DNA of 64,000 nt. Source: Proteobacteria bacterium SG_bin6. Lineage in GTDB: Bacteria; Pseudomonadota; Alphaproteobacteria; Sphingomonadales; Sphingomonadaceae. The stretch lies in NCBI GenBank assembly GCA_002083435.1, contig LWDJ01000013.1, forward strand, positions 12,093 to 76,092. The letters run 5' to 3'. The notes below the pieces were generated by a model. That model did no database searches, was not told the DNA's origin, and saw nothing but the letters and a program-made list of their open reading frames with translations. Shown here piece after piece: positions 8,215 to 20,164 of the stretch. Position numbers and translations under genes: made by a program. The stretch's first letter is position 1. Every line of letters begins with the position of its first letter.

Positions 8215-11200
8215 ATGGTCGACAATTCGATACCCGCGATCCGCACCTTCCAGATGGACGGCTCGGCGATCGGCAAGCTCTCCAGCGCGGTCAACCTGTT
8301 CCGCGGCGACGTGAACCTCACCCAATCGGTGGTCACGCTGCCCGGGCGGACCCAGAATTCCGGGCTCGATATCGATATCTCGCTCCAGTATCAGAGCAAT
8401 GTCGCCGAAGCGGCGGTCACCTGGAACCGCGATGCGCCGACCGGCGTGCTCGGCCTGGGGTGGAGCTTCCCGCTCAGCTATATCGAGGCGGCGGACAGCG
8501 GCTCGCCGGTCGCCAGCACACGCCAATATACGCTCTACGACAATGGCGTTCCGAACAGCCTGTATCGCCAAGCGGTGGTGCCGGTGCTGTTTACGCTGCC
8601 GGCAAGCGTCGCGCGGGGGCTTGTTCCGGGTGCGGCGGTGCCAGGCGCCGTGCTCGACGGCTTCCACGCGATGGGGCTGCCGCTCGATCCCGCCGCCACG
8701 CTCGCCGGAAGCGGCCCGTGGACGATCGACGACCCCGCGCTGCAACAGCAGTTCACGCTGGACGCCGAGGGCGACGCGATCGCGGTACGCTATGGCGGCG
8801 AATGCTATGCGCTCCAGAACTACAAGTTCAGCCTGATCACCTATTTTCCCGCCTATGAGCGGTGGCTTATCGTCACTGAGGCGGGGATGGTGCAGTCGTT
8901 CGGCGGGCTGGGCGCTGACACGCCGGACCATTTCCGCACCGGCATCGCCAACAGCATCGCCTGGGAGGTGTGGTGGCGCGGGGCGAGCGATCGCCCGAGC
9001 TGGCGCGGCGCCTCGAACGTCACCGATGGGCAGGTGCAGGTGGCGCGCGCCTGGTATCTGACCGGCAGCCGTGACCGCTTCGGCGACCGGATCGGCTTTG
9101 CCTATAATGGCTGGGATCGTGACCCGGCGACCGGCCTGATCGCCGATGTCGAGCAGCGCGTCGGGACGGACGGGCTGCCTTTCACCAAGGCGGTCTATCT
9201 GACCGGGGTGACCGACGTCTTCGGCCGCTCGGTCGAGTTCAGCTATGGCGACAAGCTGTGGGGGCCGGACGATGCCGACCCGCGCGAATATTGCGACCCG
9301 CACCGCGCCGTGCCCTCGACCGCGCCCAGCCCCTATCAGGACCATTCCGAAACCAAGTTCCTGGCGGGCCTGGCCGCGCATGACGCGCAAGGCGTGCCAC
9401 TGTTCAGCTATCGCTTCCTCTACGCGCCGCGCCCGGACGCCGAGGGGCGCGCGCGCGAAGTGGCCAACGTCACCGCCAGCAGCGGCACGCTGGAGGGCGA
9501 TACCTATAAGCGGTTCCTGACCGGCATAGAGATGGCCTATGCCGATGGCAGCGCCGCGCCGTCGCTCGATTTCGGCTATTATCTCCAGCGCGTCGACGAT
9601 CCCGATCGTCCCACCGGCTACGCGCCCGCCGCACTGGCGAGCATCACCTATCCCGAAGGCGCGACCGCGCGTTACGACTATAGCCTGCAATCGCTCGCCG
9701 CCTGTGATCGCAGCGTCGCGGTCACCCGTCCGACGGCGCTGGGGGCGGGGGGCTCGCCGCGCGTCTTCTTCGGAGATGATTACGCGGTCGTCACTTATTA
9801 CAACGCCAACGCCGGTCGCGGCACGCTGACGATGCAGGTCTTCACCTGGACCGGGGCGTGGCTCGGCTGGCAGGCGCACGAGGATGCCGTGCTCGACACG
9901 CAGGGCCTCGATCTCGATTCGCTCGACGCGCTGGCCGACGACGCGTTTCTCGCGCTGCATTTCAACCGGCTCGCCGGCACCGGCACCCCGCAGCGCGTGG
10001 TTTATGCCTTCCAGCGCGATACCGCGCGGCAGGGCCAGTGGCTGCCGGCGACGATCAACGGCCGGGTCACTGCCCCCAATGCCCCCTCGCTGGTCTATGA
10101 CAATGCCCAGCTCGATCCCGGCTTCGCCTCGGGCGCGAGCTTCTTCCTGGTGACGAGCATCGCCGGGACCGAGAGCGACTTCTACGAACGCGTCACCTTC
10201 CGCTGGACCGACATGGCCTGGACGGTCGAACGCTTTCCGCTCACCCAGTGGAGCTGGTTCGCGGCGCGTGGGGACTATTATGCGCTGCTCGACGCGAGCG
10301 GCGCCCTGACAGTCCATTATCTCGACGGCAAGCTCGCCTGGCAGGCGACGGCGCCGGTGGCGATCACGGGGCTCTACACGCTCGATCCGCGCGGCGTACA
10401 GGTCGTGCCCGGCAACGGCATGGTCGTGGTGAGCAACCTGCTCGCCTCGGGCAACATGTTTCAACTATGGCCCGCGCGCTGGGACGCCGACTATGCCGTG
10501 ACGGTCGACGCGTTCGACCCGGTGACCTTCACCCCCGGCAGCGGCACCACCGCCAACACGCTGTTCACGCCGACGATCGTCGAGGACACGATGATCGCGG
10601 TGAACGGGGTAATCTACCGCTTCACCGGCGCCCAGTGGCTCGCCAACCAGAGCCTGACGCCGCCGCCCTCGGTCACCGATACCGAGCTACGCTACGCCTA
10701 TGGCCCGGATTGGGTGATCCAGATTCTCGCGCCGATCAATTCGATCACGGGGCCCACCGGCTTCGCGCTCGGCTTCGACGCCACGCGCAACACCGGCGAT
10801 TGGCCGCAGGCGGGCACCGCGCTCAAGCAAAGCCTGCCGCCCCAGGAGGCGCGCTATCTCAACTGGCCGAGCAGCGGCGGCGCCGATTGGGCGGTCGCCG
10901 GGCCTTATGTCTATTTCCGCGGCATCGCCGATGATTGGGGGGTGGTCGTCGCCGAGGCGGCGACGATCGACCTCGCGAGCGAGATCGGCGGGGTGAGCGC
11001 CGTGCTCAACTCGGACTCGCTGGTCAACCAGGCGCCCGGCTTTCTGAGCTTCGTCGTCAACGATGGCGCCAACCCGGTCGCGGTCAAATCGGCGGTGCTG
11101 CGCAATGGCGGCCAGTTCCAGGCGCTGGAGTCGTTCGACGGCCAGAAGATGACCTATCCCGGCATGGCCCGGGGCATCGCCGGCGCCGGTGTCTATGCGG

Positions 11201-12009
11201 GCGGCCCGCAGATGTTCATGACCTATCCGGCGCGTGCGATCAGCTTCGACAGCAGCGACACCGTCTATCTCAATCATTTCGCGGGTTCGGCGCTGCAGGG
11301 CAACATCGTTCATTTCGCGGTGGCGCGGCTGACGATCGACTATGGCTATGAAACACCCGTGCCCACGCTCTATGAGTTCGACACGAGCAGCGCGGCGTGC
11401 GATCCATCGGGCCGGATCGTCAAATATTACCGCGCCCGGGTCTATCCCGATTGCGCCGACAGCGCGGCGCCCGCCAACGGCTATACCGAAAATCTCTACC
11501 TCAACGGCCTGACGATCACCCAGGGCAATTACTACAACATGCTCGACGGGATGCTGCGCCGCACCGCGACCTATGACAGCGGCGGCGTGCTGCGCGAGGC
11601 GACGGCGTATGAGTATTCCGTCTTCACGCAGGTGTCGCTCGCGCCGGGCGATCCGGGGGCGGGCGCGGTGCAGCTGCATGGCGGGTTCGCGACGACCACC
11701 GCGATCGAGGATTTCCGCGACGGGCTGACGACTCACAAGCGGAGCGACTATGTCGCCCCCGGCCAGCCCGCCCCGTTCGGCAGCCGGCCGGTGCTGCAAA
11801 CCACCGACAGCTATACCGCGACCGGCGACCGCCAGACGTTCGAGAATGGCGCGGTCTATGGCGCCCAGGTCTATCCCGGGCTGCGCGCGATCCATGCACT
11901 ATCCGACATTGCCGAGAGCTATGCCCAGGCGCGCCCGATCGGGGGCGAGGGGACGCCGGTGCCGATCAAGGCGGCGGCGACCACCTATCGTTGCTTGGCG
12001 ACGCGGTGA
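8215..12009 (+). pseudogene. RHS/YD-repeat protein, fragment 1 (N-terminal)
   Basis: This 1264-codon open frame starts at ATG 8215 with AAGGGG upstream. The N-terminus (VTLPGRTQNSGLDIDISLQY, then GVLGLGWSF) resembles the start of SpvB/RHS-type shell proteins. YD-type sequence follows, for example ASITYPEGATARYDY. The frame ends at a TGA just after a 1-bp deletion near 11993: the text reads on as YRWLGDAVTAWACEARFAL if one G is restored in TGG. This is therefore the first piece of one broken gene of about 2780 codons. RHS proteins encase C-terminal toxins. Confidence 0.75.
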
Positions 12010-14393
12010 CCGCCTGGGCGTGCGAGGCGCGCTTCGCGCTTGAAAGCGCGTCGAGCGTCGGCTTCCCGTTCGCCGATTATCACGCCGGCAACAGCCCAGC
12101 GGGGTGGACGCTGGGCCAGCGCTTCACCCGGCGCACCCGCTACGGCCTGGAGCTAGAGAGCCTGAGCGCGCTCGGCGTGCCGACCGCGACGCTTTACGCC
12201 CGGGACGAACAGTTCCCGGTCGCGCAATGCGCCAACGCGGGCGCCGGCGGTTTCGCCTATTGCGACTTCCAGCCCTATGACGCGTTCGAGGGCTGGCGGT
12301 TCGACGGCACGCGGTTCCGCACCGATCTGGCGCGGACCGGTGTCCAGTCGCTCGCGCTACCCGGCGGCGCGAGCGCGACGGTAACGATCGCGCCGTTCCA
12401 GGCGGGCGCGGCCTATGTGGCGGGCTGCTGGTATCGCACCGACCCGGGCTATGCGCCGGTCGCGGGGAGCGGGCTGGCGGCGACGGTGACGATCGACGGT
12501 GTCGCGCAGCCGGCGGCGACGCTCGAATTCGAGGCGACCGATGGGGCCTGGGTCTATCGCACGCTGCCCGTGCCGGTGCCCGGCGCGAGCGAAGGCGCAG
12601 TGCTATCGATCGCGCTGGCGATCGCCAACCACGGCACCGTCGAGGTTGAGATCGACGCGGTGTTGCTGGTGCCGCTCGCCAACGGATTGACCGGGCGCAC
12701 CTTCGATGGCGCGACGCACGCCGTGCTCGCGTCGATGGTCGCGAGCGGGGCGACCAGTTTCAGCTATTATGACGACACCAACCGCGCCGCGCTCGCGGCG
12801 GGGCCGACGGGCGACGTGCAGGAGATCGCGCTCAACTTCCTCTCGCGCGCCGGCGCGCCGGCCGGCGCCTTCGATCCCGCCAGCCCCAACGCGGCGGTGA
12901 CGGCGCATCCCGCTGGCGGCGGCCAGGTCGAGACTTTCCGTGATGCCGGCGCCTGGCGCGCGCGCTGGGCGACGGATGGCGATGCCGCCGCCTGGACGGT
13001 CGCGGGCGATGTGCTCAGCTACACCGGGAGCACCCCGGGCACGCTACGCTGGACGGGCGCCGAACCAAATGGCGCCTACGCGCTCTATCTCGAGCTGATC
13101 CCCAGCGCGGGCAGCACGGTCGCGGTGACGTTCGGCGACATCGTCGTCGGCTTCGACGGCACCGGCTATCACGCGGCGCAAGGCGCGGACCCCATCGCGC
13201 CGCTCACCGCGCGCGTCGCGCCGGCACGGCAATGGCTGGTGCTCGCCGATGCCGGCATCTTCCTGTTCTTTGCCGGCGGGCAATTGCTGTTCAGCGCCAA
13301 GCGGACGCCCGCCACTCGCGCCATCGCGGTCACGCCGGGCGGCGGCGCGACCGGGGTGAAGAACCTGGCCATCGGCAGCGACATGCGGCTCGGCCTTACC
13401 TATACCGACGCCGCCGAGCGCCAGCGCCAGGCGCATCAACTGGTCGGCGCGGACAGCCTGGTCGCGCAGACGGTGAATGACGGGCTCGACCGCGTGATCG
13501 CGGTGACCAAGAGCGCGCCCGGCAGCTTCGGCGGCGGCGCGGCGTTGGCGCCGTTGCAATATGACCCCGGCTTCGTCGATGTGCCGGGCTTCCTCGCCAA
13601 TCTCGGCTCGACCTGGCAGATGCCGGGTGACGTCGCTGATTATTATCGCGGCCAGCAGGACGGCCCGGTGCGCCGCAGCGACGACCAGGGCTATCCCTAT
13701 CATGGCACCCGCTACGAGCCGTCGCCGCGCTCGGTGACGCTCGAAACCGGGGCGCCGGGCAAGGAATGCGCGATCGACCTCACCGTGCCGGCTGCCGACC
13801 GCAAGAAGGTGCAGTTCGATTACGGCGCGACCGGCGGCGGAGACGACGGCCCGATCTTCGCGCGCCAAACCGTCACCAGCCCGGCCAAGGTGCAGGCGGC
13901 GACCCTGCTCGACATGCTCACCCAGCAGGTCGGCTCTACCAGCGCCGCCGCCGATGGATCGGGCACCGAAGCCTCCGAAGGGCTTTATGCCTACATGATC
14001 GCGGAGAGCGGGCCGGTCGTCTCCGTCACCACCCGGCTGCCCAACGCCACCGGCAGCGGCCCACAGCAAGGCGATGCCGATTATGTGCGCGTCGCGACGA
14101 CCAACCCGCTTCAGCTGAGCGAGGGCTTCGCCGATAGCGACGCCGGGCTGGTCCGCTTCGTTCACGATGCGGCGGGCAATCTGCGCTTCGTCCAGCCGGC
14201 GATGGACAGCGGCGAGGCCTGGTATCTCTATTACAAGTTCGACGCGCTCAACCGGATGGTCGAACGGGGGTGGTCGAGGGCATCTGGGACGCGGCGACGC
14301 TGCGCGCGCGCGCCGATGATCCCAGCTATCCGACGGACGGCACGCCCGCCACCGTCTGGCGGTTCGACGGCGACGGCGGCGATCCCGACCTGA
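11991..14393 (+). pseudogene. RHS/YD-repeat protein, fragment 2 (middle)
   Basis: This piece continues fragment 1 in the next frame (LGDAVTAWACEARFALESAS) with no start or ribosome site of its own. It contains carbohydrate-binding-like beta-rich sequence (VTIAPFQAGAAYVAGCWYRTD) and RHS text such as YYKFDALNRMVERG. The real reading leaves this frame at a G run near 14268: five G are present where six are needed to read ERGVVEGIWDAATLRARADD. Codons after that point, up to 14393, are out-of-frame noise. Confidence 0.7.
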
Positions 14394-14644
14394 TCGGGCA
14401 GAAATCGAGCTCGACCAGCTATAACGCCGCGCCGGGCGATGATCCCGCGGCGGGCGCCGTGACGGTCGACACCGACTATCGCTATGCCGCGAACGGCCAA
14501 GTGGCGAGCGTCACCACCCGACTATCGGGCGCGAGCGACGCCGCCGGCACCATCGGCTATGCCTATAATCCGCTGAACGAGGTGGTCGCGATCGACTATC
14601 CCGCCGGTTGCCCGGTGGCGACGGTCCATTACCGCTTCAACTAG
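14270..14644 (+). pseudogene. RHS/YD-repeat protein, fragment 3
   Basis: This is the third frame of the same gene: VEGIWDAATLRARADDPSYP through typical YD text (VDTDYRYAANGQVASVTTRL, IGYAYNPLNEVVAIDYP) to YRFN followed by TAG at 14642-14644. The sequence after the stop, LGKVVAIGSS, continues the same YD repeat in the same frame. 'YRFN-Q-LGKVV' is the expected text, so CAG to TAG is the simplest change. Confidence 0.7.
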
Positions 14645-16555
14645 CTGGGCAAGGTCGTCGCGATCGGCAGCAGCCCGGGGGGCGACGATCTCGGGCGCTT
14701 CACCTACGCGCCCGATGGCGGCGTCGCGGTCCAGGCGCTCGGCGATGCCTGGACGGTTGCGGCGAGCAGCGATCCGCGTGGCAATCCGCTCTCGATTGAA
14801 ACGCGGGCGACCACCGGCGACCAGTCGCTCGCGATGCGCTTCGCCTACGCCCCGGACGAGGCGGTGACCGAGCGCGACATCACGCTGAGCCTGGCCGGTG
14901 CGGCGGCCAACTATCACGGCACCATCGGCTATGACGGCCAGCGCCGATACAATGCGCTCAGCGGCACCCAGAGCCAGGCGATCACCCAGTTCGATCCGAA
15001 CGGCAATATCTGGGCCGGGACGATTGGTGGCGCCGCGACCGACTTCACTTACGCCCCCGGCACCGACCGCGTCGCCAGCGCGACCCAGGGCACGGCGGTG
15101 GCGACCGATTTCGCCTTCAACGCGCGCGGCCAGCAGACGCAGGGGCTGGGCCGTACGCTCGCTTATGATCGCTGCACGGCGATGGCGGTGGCGATCACGC
15201 GCGGCGATAACCGTATCCGTCTGGCCTATGGCGATGCCAGCCAGCGGGTATTGAAGCAGCTGCGCGCCGGCGTCGGACAGACCATCGCCTATTTCAACGG
15301 CGTGAGCAGCGAGCCGCTCGCGACGCTGATCGACGGCGCGTGGACCGCCTATGTTCAGGGACCGGCGGGGCTGCTCGCGGTGCTGCGGGGCGCGGATCGG
15401 CGCTATCCGCTGAAGGATCCGACCCAGAGTTGCTGGGCGCTGGTCGATGCGAACGGCGCGGTCGCGCAGTATGGCTATCTCCCCTTTGGCCAGCCTTTGG
15501 TCCCAATCGGCGTCGATTCAAGCGGGTTCGCGAGGCTGTTCCAGGGCCAGGAATGGGATGGCGAGGTCGGGCTCTACAACTTCAAGGCCCGACTCTACGA
15601 TCCTGACCAGATGCGCTTCCTCGCACCCGATCCGCAAAACCAGTTTCCGAGCCCCTATCTGTTCGCCGGCAACGTTCCGCTGATCGCGGTCGATCCCAGC
15701 GGACAGCTGTCGATCTGGGCGCGGGTCGGCATCGGCCTCGCGCTGGTGGCGGTGACGGCGGCGGGGCTGCTGCTGACGCCGTTCACCGGCGGCGCGTCGG
15801 ATGCGGCGGCGGGGTCGGTCGACGCGGCGCTGATCGGGGCGGAAGGCGCGGAAGTAGGGGTCGAGGTCGCCGCCGGCGTCACCGCCGAAGCCGCCGCCGA
15901 GACCGTGACCGGATCGGCGATCGCGACGATCGGCAACAGCGTGTTCAGCGGCACCCTGGTCGGCGCCGGACTGTCCGGTCTGCAATATGATGTCACGCAT
16001 GGCCGCGACTTCACCGCCGCCGGCTTCTTCTCGGCCGTCGGGATCGGTGCGCTGTCGGGCGCCGCCGGCGGCCTGGCGAGCGGCGGGATCAGCGCGCTCG
16101 GCAATGTCACGCGGGGGGCGATGGAGCTGAGCAGCCTGCAGGGCAGCACTTCCTATGGCGCGATCTTCGCACGCATCGGCACCAAGGCGGCGCTCAGCGC
16201 GGTATCGGGCGCGGCGAGCAGCGATGTCAGCAAGATCGTCACCAATCTGGTGAGCCATCAGCCCTGGTATCAGGGCCTGGGACAAGCGACATGGACCGGA
16301 GCGCTCAAAGGTGCCGCGACCGGTGCCCTGTCGAGCGCCTGGCAGCAAAGCAATTACCTCACCAACAATGCGATCAACGCGGGCGGCACATCGGCCAAGA
16401 TCGGCAACACGATTGTTCGTTTTTCGAGCGCGGTGGCCGATCTCAGCAAGAAGCTGCAGACCAACGACGTCTACGCGATCTTCGGCGTCGTCGCCTTCCA
16501 CATCGCTGGCGGCTATGCCGCCTGGGGAGCGTATGAGCTGTCGCGCGGCGACTAA
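14645..16555 (+). pseudogene. RHS protein, C-terminal fragment with core domain
   Basis: The frame is open from the TAG at 14642 to TAA 16555; the first ATG is 14834. It holds the RHS-associated core near its middle: LYNFKARLYDPDQMRFLAPD then LFAGNVPLIAVDPSGQL, the conserved cleavage/plug region. About 290 residues follow, rich in Gly, Ala and Ser with hydrophobic helices (LALVAVTAAGLLLTPFTGGA), as in glycine-zipper or membrane-active toxin tips. I recognise no enzyme motif. No immunity gene follows: the next gene is on the other strand 150 bp away. This part could still be expressed alone from 14834. Confidence 0.7.
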
Positions 16556-16705
16556 AGTCTTGGACGGGCAAGCGCGACGGCTGCGATGCGCTTCCGCCGG
16601 TTTGAGCGGGCCGGGATCAACCCGCGGGTACCACGCGCGGGCCGAGCATGCGCGCGCGTCGTCTCGGTGCCGAACGCATCGCGACCGGGGCCAGGCGAGC
16701 CTCGA

Positions 16706-18553
16706 TCAACCCGCCTCAAGCACTTCCAGCGCCGCGCCGTCCGCCAGCCAGCCGGCCTCCATGCTGGCGATGGCGGCCTCGATCGCCGCGCGACGGCGAA
16801 GCTGCTCGGCCGGGTTGGCGCCGGCGTGCGCCCCGGCGAGCGCTTGGTCGATCGCGTCGCGTTCGGCGGTCAGCCGGGCGAGCTCGGTCTCGGCGGCGCG
16901 GAGGCGGCCGCGGAGCGCCTTGGCCTCGTCGCGCGCCGCGCCGCTCGGACGTGGGGCCCGCTTGCCGCCGCCGCGCGGCTTCGCGCCGTTGCCGTCACCC
17001 GCCAGGATAAAGCGCACATAATCGTCGATCGACCCGTCGAACTCGCGCGCGGTGCCGCCATCGACCAGCACCAGCCGATCCGCGGTCATCTCCAGCATGT
17101 GGCGATCGTGGCTGACGATCAGCATCGCCCCGTCATAGCCGTTGAGCGCCTGGATCAGCGCCTCGCGCGAATCGACGTCGAGATGGTTGGTCGGCTCGTC
17201 GAGGATCAGCAGGTGCGGCGCGTCGCGGGTGATCAGCGCCAGCGCCAGCCGCGCGCGCTCGCCGCCCGAAAGCTTGCCGACCTCGGTCGTCGCCTTGGGG
17301 CCGGTGAAGCCGAAGCGGCCGAGCTGCGCGCGCACGGCGGCGGGCGTCGCCCCCTGCATCGCGCGCGTCATATGTTCCAGCGGGGTGTCGGCGCGGTCGA
17401 GCTCTTCGACCTGATACTGGGTGAAATAGCCAACCTTCATCCGTGACGAGGCATTCATGCTCCCCGCCATCGGCTTCAGCTGCGCCGCCAGCAGCCGCGC
17501 GAGCGTCGTCTTGCCATTGCCGTTGCGCCCCAGCAGCGCGACCCGGTCATCGGGGTCGATCCGCAGGTCGAGCCGGCGCAGCACCGGGGTTTCGCCATAG
17601 CCCACCTCGGCCAGATCGAGCGTGATCAGCGGCGGCCGCAGCGCGTCGGGGCTGGGGAAGTCGAACGACAAGCTGGGATCGTCGATCAGCTCGGCGATCG
17701 GCTGCATCCGCGCGAGCGCTTTGACGCGCGACTGCGCCTGCTTGGCGGTGGAGGCGCGCGCGCTGTTGCGGGCGATATAGTCCTGCAGCTTGGCGCGCTC
17801 GGCCTGCTGGCGCGCCCGCGCCGACGCCAGTTGCGCCTGGCGCTCGGCGCGCAATCGCTCGAACGCATCATAGGTGCCGGGGTAGAGGGTCAGCTTGCCG
17901 CGTTCGAGATGCAGAATATGATCGACGACGTTGTTCAGGAAATCGCGCTCGTGGCTGACGATCAGGATCGTCGCGGGGTAATCGCGCAGAAAATCCTCCA
18001 GCCACATCACCGCCTCCAGATCGAGGTGGTTCGATGGCTCGTCGAGCAGCAGCACATCGGGCCGTGAGAAGAGCAACGCGGCGAGCGCGACGCGCATCCG
18101 CCAGCCGCCCGAAAAACTGTCGAGCGGCTGGTTCTGCGCGGCTTCGTCGAACCCCAGTCCGACCAGGATCTTGGCCGCGCGGGCCGGGGCGGCGTGGGCG
18201 TCGATCGTCTCCAGCCGGTCCCAGATCTCGCCGAGCCGATCGGGGTCTTGCGCGGTTTCCGCCTCGGCGAGCAACGCGGCGCGCTCGGTATCGGCGGCGA
18301 GCACGGTTTCGAGCGGTGTCGCGCTTCCCGCCGGCGCCTCCTGCGCGACCAGCCCCAGCCGGTGGCCGCGTGGCATCTCCACCGCGCCGCTGTCCGGCTC
18401 CAGGTCGCCGGCGATCACGCGCACGAGCGTCGTCTTGCCGGCGCCGTTGCGGCCGATCAGCCCCACGCGGCTGCGCGGCGGCAGCGCGGCGCTCGCGCCA
18501 TCGATGATGGTGCGGCCACCGAGCCGGACGAGAATGGCGTTGAGATTGAGCAT
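16706..18553 (-). CDS. ABC-F family ATPase (YheS-like)
   Basis: This 615-residue soluble protein has two ABC cassettes and no membrane segments. Walker A motifs GRNGAGKTTL (about residue 38) and GRNGNGKTTL (about residue 340) pair with signatures SFSGGWRMRVALA and KLSGGERARLALA and Walker B LLLDEPSNHLD and LILDEPTNHLD. An arginine/alanine-rich coiled-coil tail follows. ABC-F proteins act on ribosomes as translation factors. I prefer the ATG at 18553 (MLNLNAILVRLGG), because homology begins there. Confidence 0.92.
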   Translation of the reverse strand: MLNLNAILVRLGGRTIIDGASAALPPRSRVGLIGRNGAGKTTLVRVIAGDLEPDSGAVEMPRGHRLGLVAQEAPAGSATPLETVLAADTERAALLAEAETAQDPDRLGEIWDRLETIDAHAAPARAAKILVGLGFDEAAQNQPLDSFSGGWRMRVALAALLFSRPDVLLLDEPSNHLDLEAVMWLEDFLRDYPATILIVSHERDFLNNVVDHILHLERGKLTLYPGTYDAFERLRAERQAQLASARARQQAERAKLQDYIARNSARASTAKQAQSRVKALARMQPIAELIDDPSLSFDFPSPDALRPPLITLDLAEVGYGETPVLRRLDLRIDPDDRVALLGRNGNGKTTLARLLAAQLKPMAGSMNASSRMKVGYFTQYQVEELDRADTPLEHMTRAMQGATPAAVRAQLGRFGFTGPKATTEVGKLSGGERARLALALITRDAPHLLILDEPTNHLDVDSREALIQALNGYDGAMLIVSHDRHMLEMTADRLVLVDGGTAREFDGSIDDYVRFILAGDGNGAKPRGGGKRAPRPSGAARDEAKALRGRLRAAETELARLTAERDAIDQALAGAHAGANPAEQLRRRAAIEAAIASMEAGWLADGAALEVLEAG

Positions 18554-18653
18554 CGCGGGCGCCGCCCTAGCAGCCCGCCACGCTTCGCCCAAGCGCCGTC
18601 GGCACCGCCTTGTCGACGATCAGGGATTGAGAGGCGGGCGATGCCCAACACCG

Positions 18654-19445
18654 CTATGCCGCCGCGCGCGGCTCCGCCGTCGCCAGGCCCAACAGCCTGC
18701 GCCCTTCCTCGGTCTTGATCGAGAAATCGGTGCCAAGGAACGGGTCGGCCGCTGGGGTGCACAGCCAGGCGACGGCTTCGGCGGCCCATTCGGCGGGGAT
18801 ATAGGCGCTGTCGGCGAGCTGGCTGACGGGATTGATGCCGGAGGCACGGATCGCGGCCTGCATCTCGCCGGCCACCGGGCCCGGCGATAGCCCAAGCGAG
18901 CGGACGCCGTGTTCACCATATTCCTTGTGAAGCTGGCGGGTGAGCATCTGCACGGCGGCCTTGCTCGCGCAATAATGGCTCCAGCCTTCCATCGGCGCGT
19001 TGGCGGCGCCCGAGTTCATCGCGACGATGGTGCCGCCGCCATTGCCGAGCATGGTTGGCAATGCGGCGCGAACGCAGTGATAGACGCCTTTCAGGTTGAC
19101 ATCGACGACCGCTCCCCAGGCACCCGGATCGCTGTCGGCGATCCGGGCGATCGGCTCGATCGCACCCGCATTGGCGACCATGATGTCGAGACGGCCCCGG
19201 CGCTCGACGCCGGCATTGATCGCCGCGACCACGTCGCCATAGCGGGTGACATCGCAAGCGACCGCATCGGCAAGACCGCCGGCGGCCCTGATCGCCTCGG
19301 CCACCGCGCGGGCACCAGCCTCGTTTCGGGCGCTGACCACGACATGGGCACCGGCTTCCGCGAGGCGGCGGGCGATTGCGGCGCCGATGCCGCGATTAGC
19401 GCCGGTGACAAGGGCGACCTTTCCGACAAGATTGATATTGTTCAT
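18654..19445 (-). CDS. Short-chain dehydrogenase/reductase
   Basis: This 263-residue classical SDR has the cofactor motif TGANRGIGAAIARRL near residue 15, NAGA near residue 91 and the active-site pattern Ser...YCASK near residue 155. Its start lies 24 bp downstream of the azoreductase stop, so the two probably form one operon. The substrate is unknown; an NAD(P)H-dependent role beside an azoreductase fits quinone or xenobiotic reduction. Confidence 0.88.
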   Translation of the reverse strand: MNNINLVGKVALVTGANRGIGAAIARRLAEAGAHVVVSARNEAGARAVAEAIRAAGGLADAVACDVTRYGDVVAAINAGVERRGRLDIMVANAGAIEPIARIADSDPGAWGAVVDVNLKGVYHCVRAALPTMLGNGGGTIVAMNSGAANAPMEGWSHYCASKAAVQMLTRQLHKEYGEHGVRSLGLSPGPVAGEMQAAIRASGINPVSQLADSAYIPAEWAAEAVAWLCTPAADPFLGTDFSIKTEEGRRLLGLATAEPRAAA

Positions 19446-19469
19446 CGCTCGACTCCTTGAATGAGCGGC

Positions 19470-20087
19470 TTAGACGGCGAGCGCGGCGATGGCGGTGCGT
19501 GCGGCGTCGAGCGCGGTCTCGAGCGCCTGCGGATCGCCCGTGGTCGCCTCGACCCCCATGAGGCGAATCTCCGTGAAGCCGAGAAAGCCGAAGAGGGTCG
19601 CGAGATAGGGCCGCACCAGATCGAGGGCGGCGAGCGGTCCGCCTTCGCCGTAACCGCCCGCGCCATAAGCGATGGCGATCGTGACCGGCTTGCCGGTGAC
19701 GAGCCCGGTGAAGCTCGTCCCGTCATAGCTGAAGGTTCGGCCGATCCGCACGACCTGGTCGACCCAGGCCTTGAGCGCGGCGGGGATGCCGAAATTGTAC
19801 ATCGGCGTGGTGACGAGCAGCGCGTCCGCGGCCTGGAGCTCGCCGATCAGCGCATCGGAGAGCGAGGTCGCGTCGCGCAGCGCATCGGTCATCGCCTCGG
19901 CGGGCGTGTAGAAGCCGGCGATGGTCTCGCTGGTGATTTGCGGGACCGGCGCGCGCGCGAGATCGCGCCGAACGATGGCGCCCGAGGGATGGCGCGTACG
20001 CCACGACGCTTCGAAACAGTCGCCAAGCTGGCGTGAATAGGAATCTTCCACGCGGGCACTCGCATCGATGCGGAGCAGGGTTGTCAT
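19470..20087 (-). CDS. azoR: FMN-dependent NADH:quinone/azo reductase
   Basis: This 205-residue flavodoxin-like reductase has the N-terminal phosphate-binding text LLRIDASARVEDSYSRQLGD, PMYNFGIPAALKAWVDQVVR at about residue 95, and YGAGGYGEGG near residue 145, all typical of AzoR. The ATG at 20087 has AAGGA upstream; the longer open frame to 20282 is not supported. It diverges from a LysR regulator across a 107-bp gap with a strong inverted repeat, the standard layout for LysR control of quinone-stress genes. Confidence 0.9.
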   Translation of the reverse strand: MTTLLRIDASARVEDSYSRQLGDCFEASWRTRHPSGAIVRRDLARAPVPQITSETIAGFYTPAEAMTDALRDATSLSDALIGELQAADALLVTTPMYNFGIPAALKAWVDQVVRIGRTFSYDGTSFTGLVTGKPVTIAIAYGAGGYGEGGPLAALDLVRPYLATLFGFLGFTEIRLMGVEATTGDPQALETALDAARTAIAALAV

Positions 20088-20164
20088 GAGGTCGTCCTTG
20101 GTAGTGAAGCTCTCGTCTCGGCTATTCTCCTTCTGAAACTTGATAAACATGCACATGGGTATTA

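Noticed and set aside
8068..10464. 798-codon open frame on the minus strand
   Set aside because: It is antisense to the RHS gene, rich in Arg, Ala and Gly with no family motif, and reflects high GC at third positions.
10687..11895. 402-codon minus-strand frame
   Set aside because: Shadow of the RHS gene; Arg/Ala/Gly-biased with no motif.
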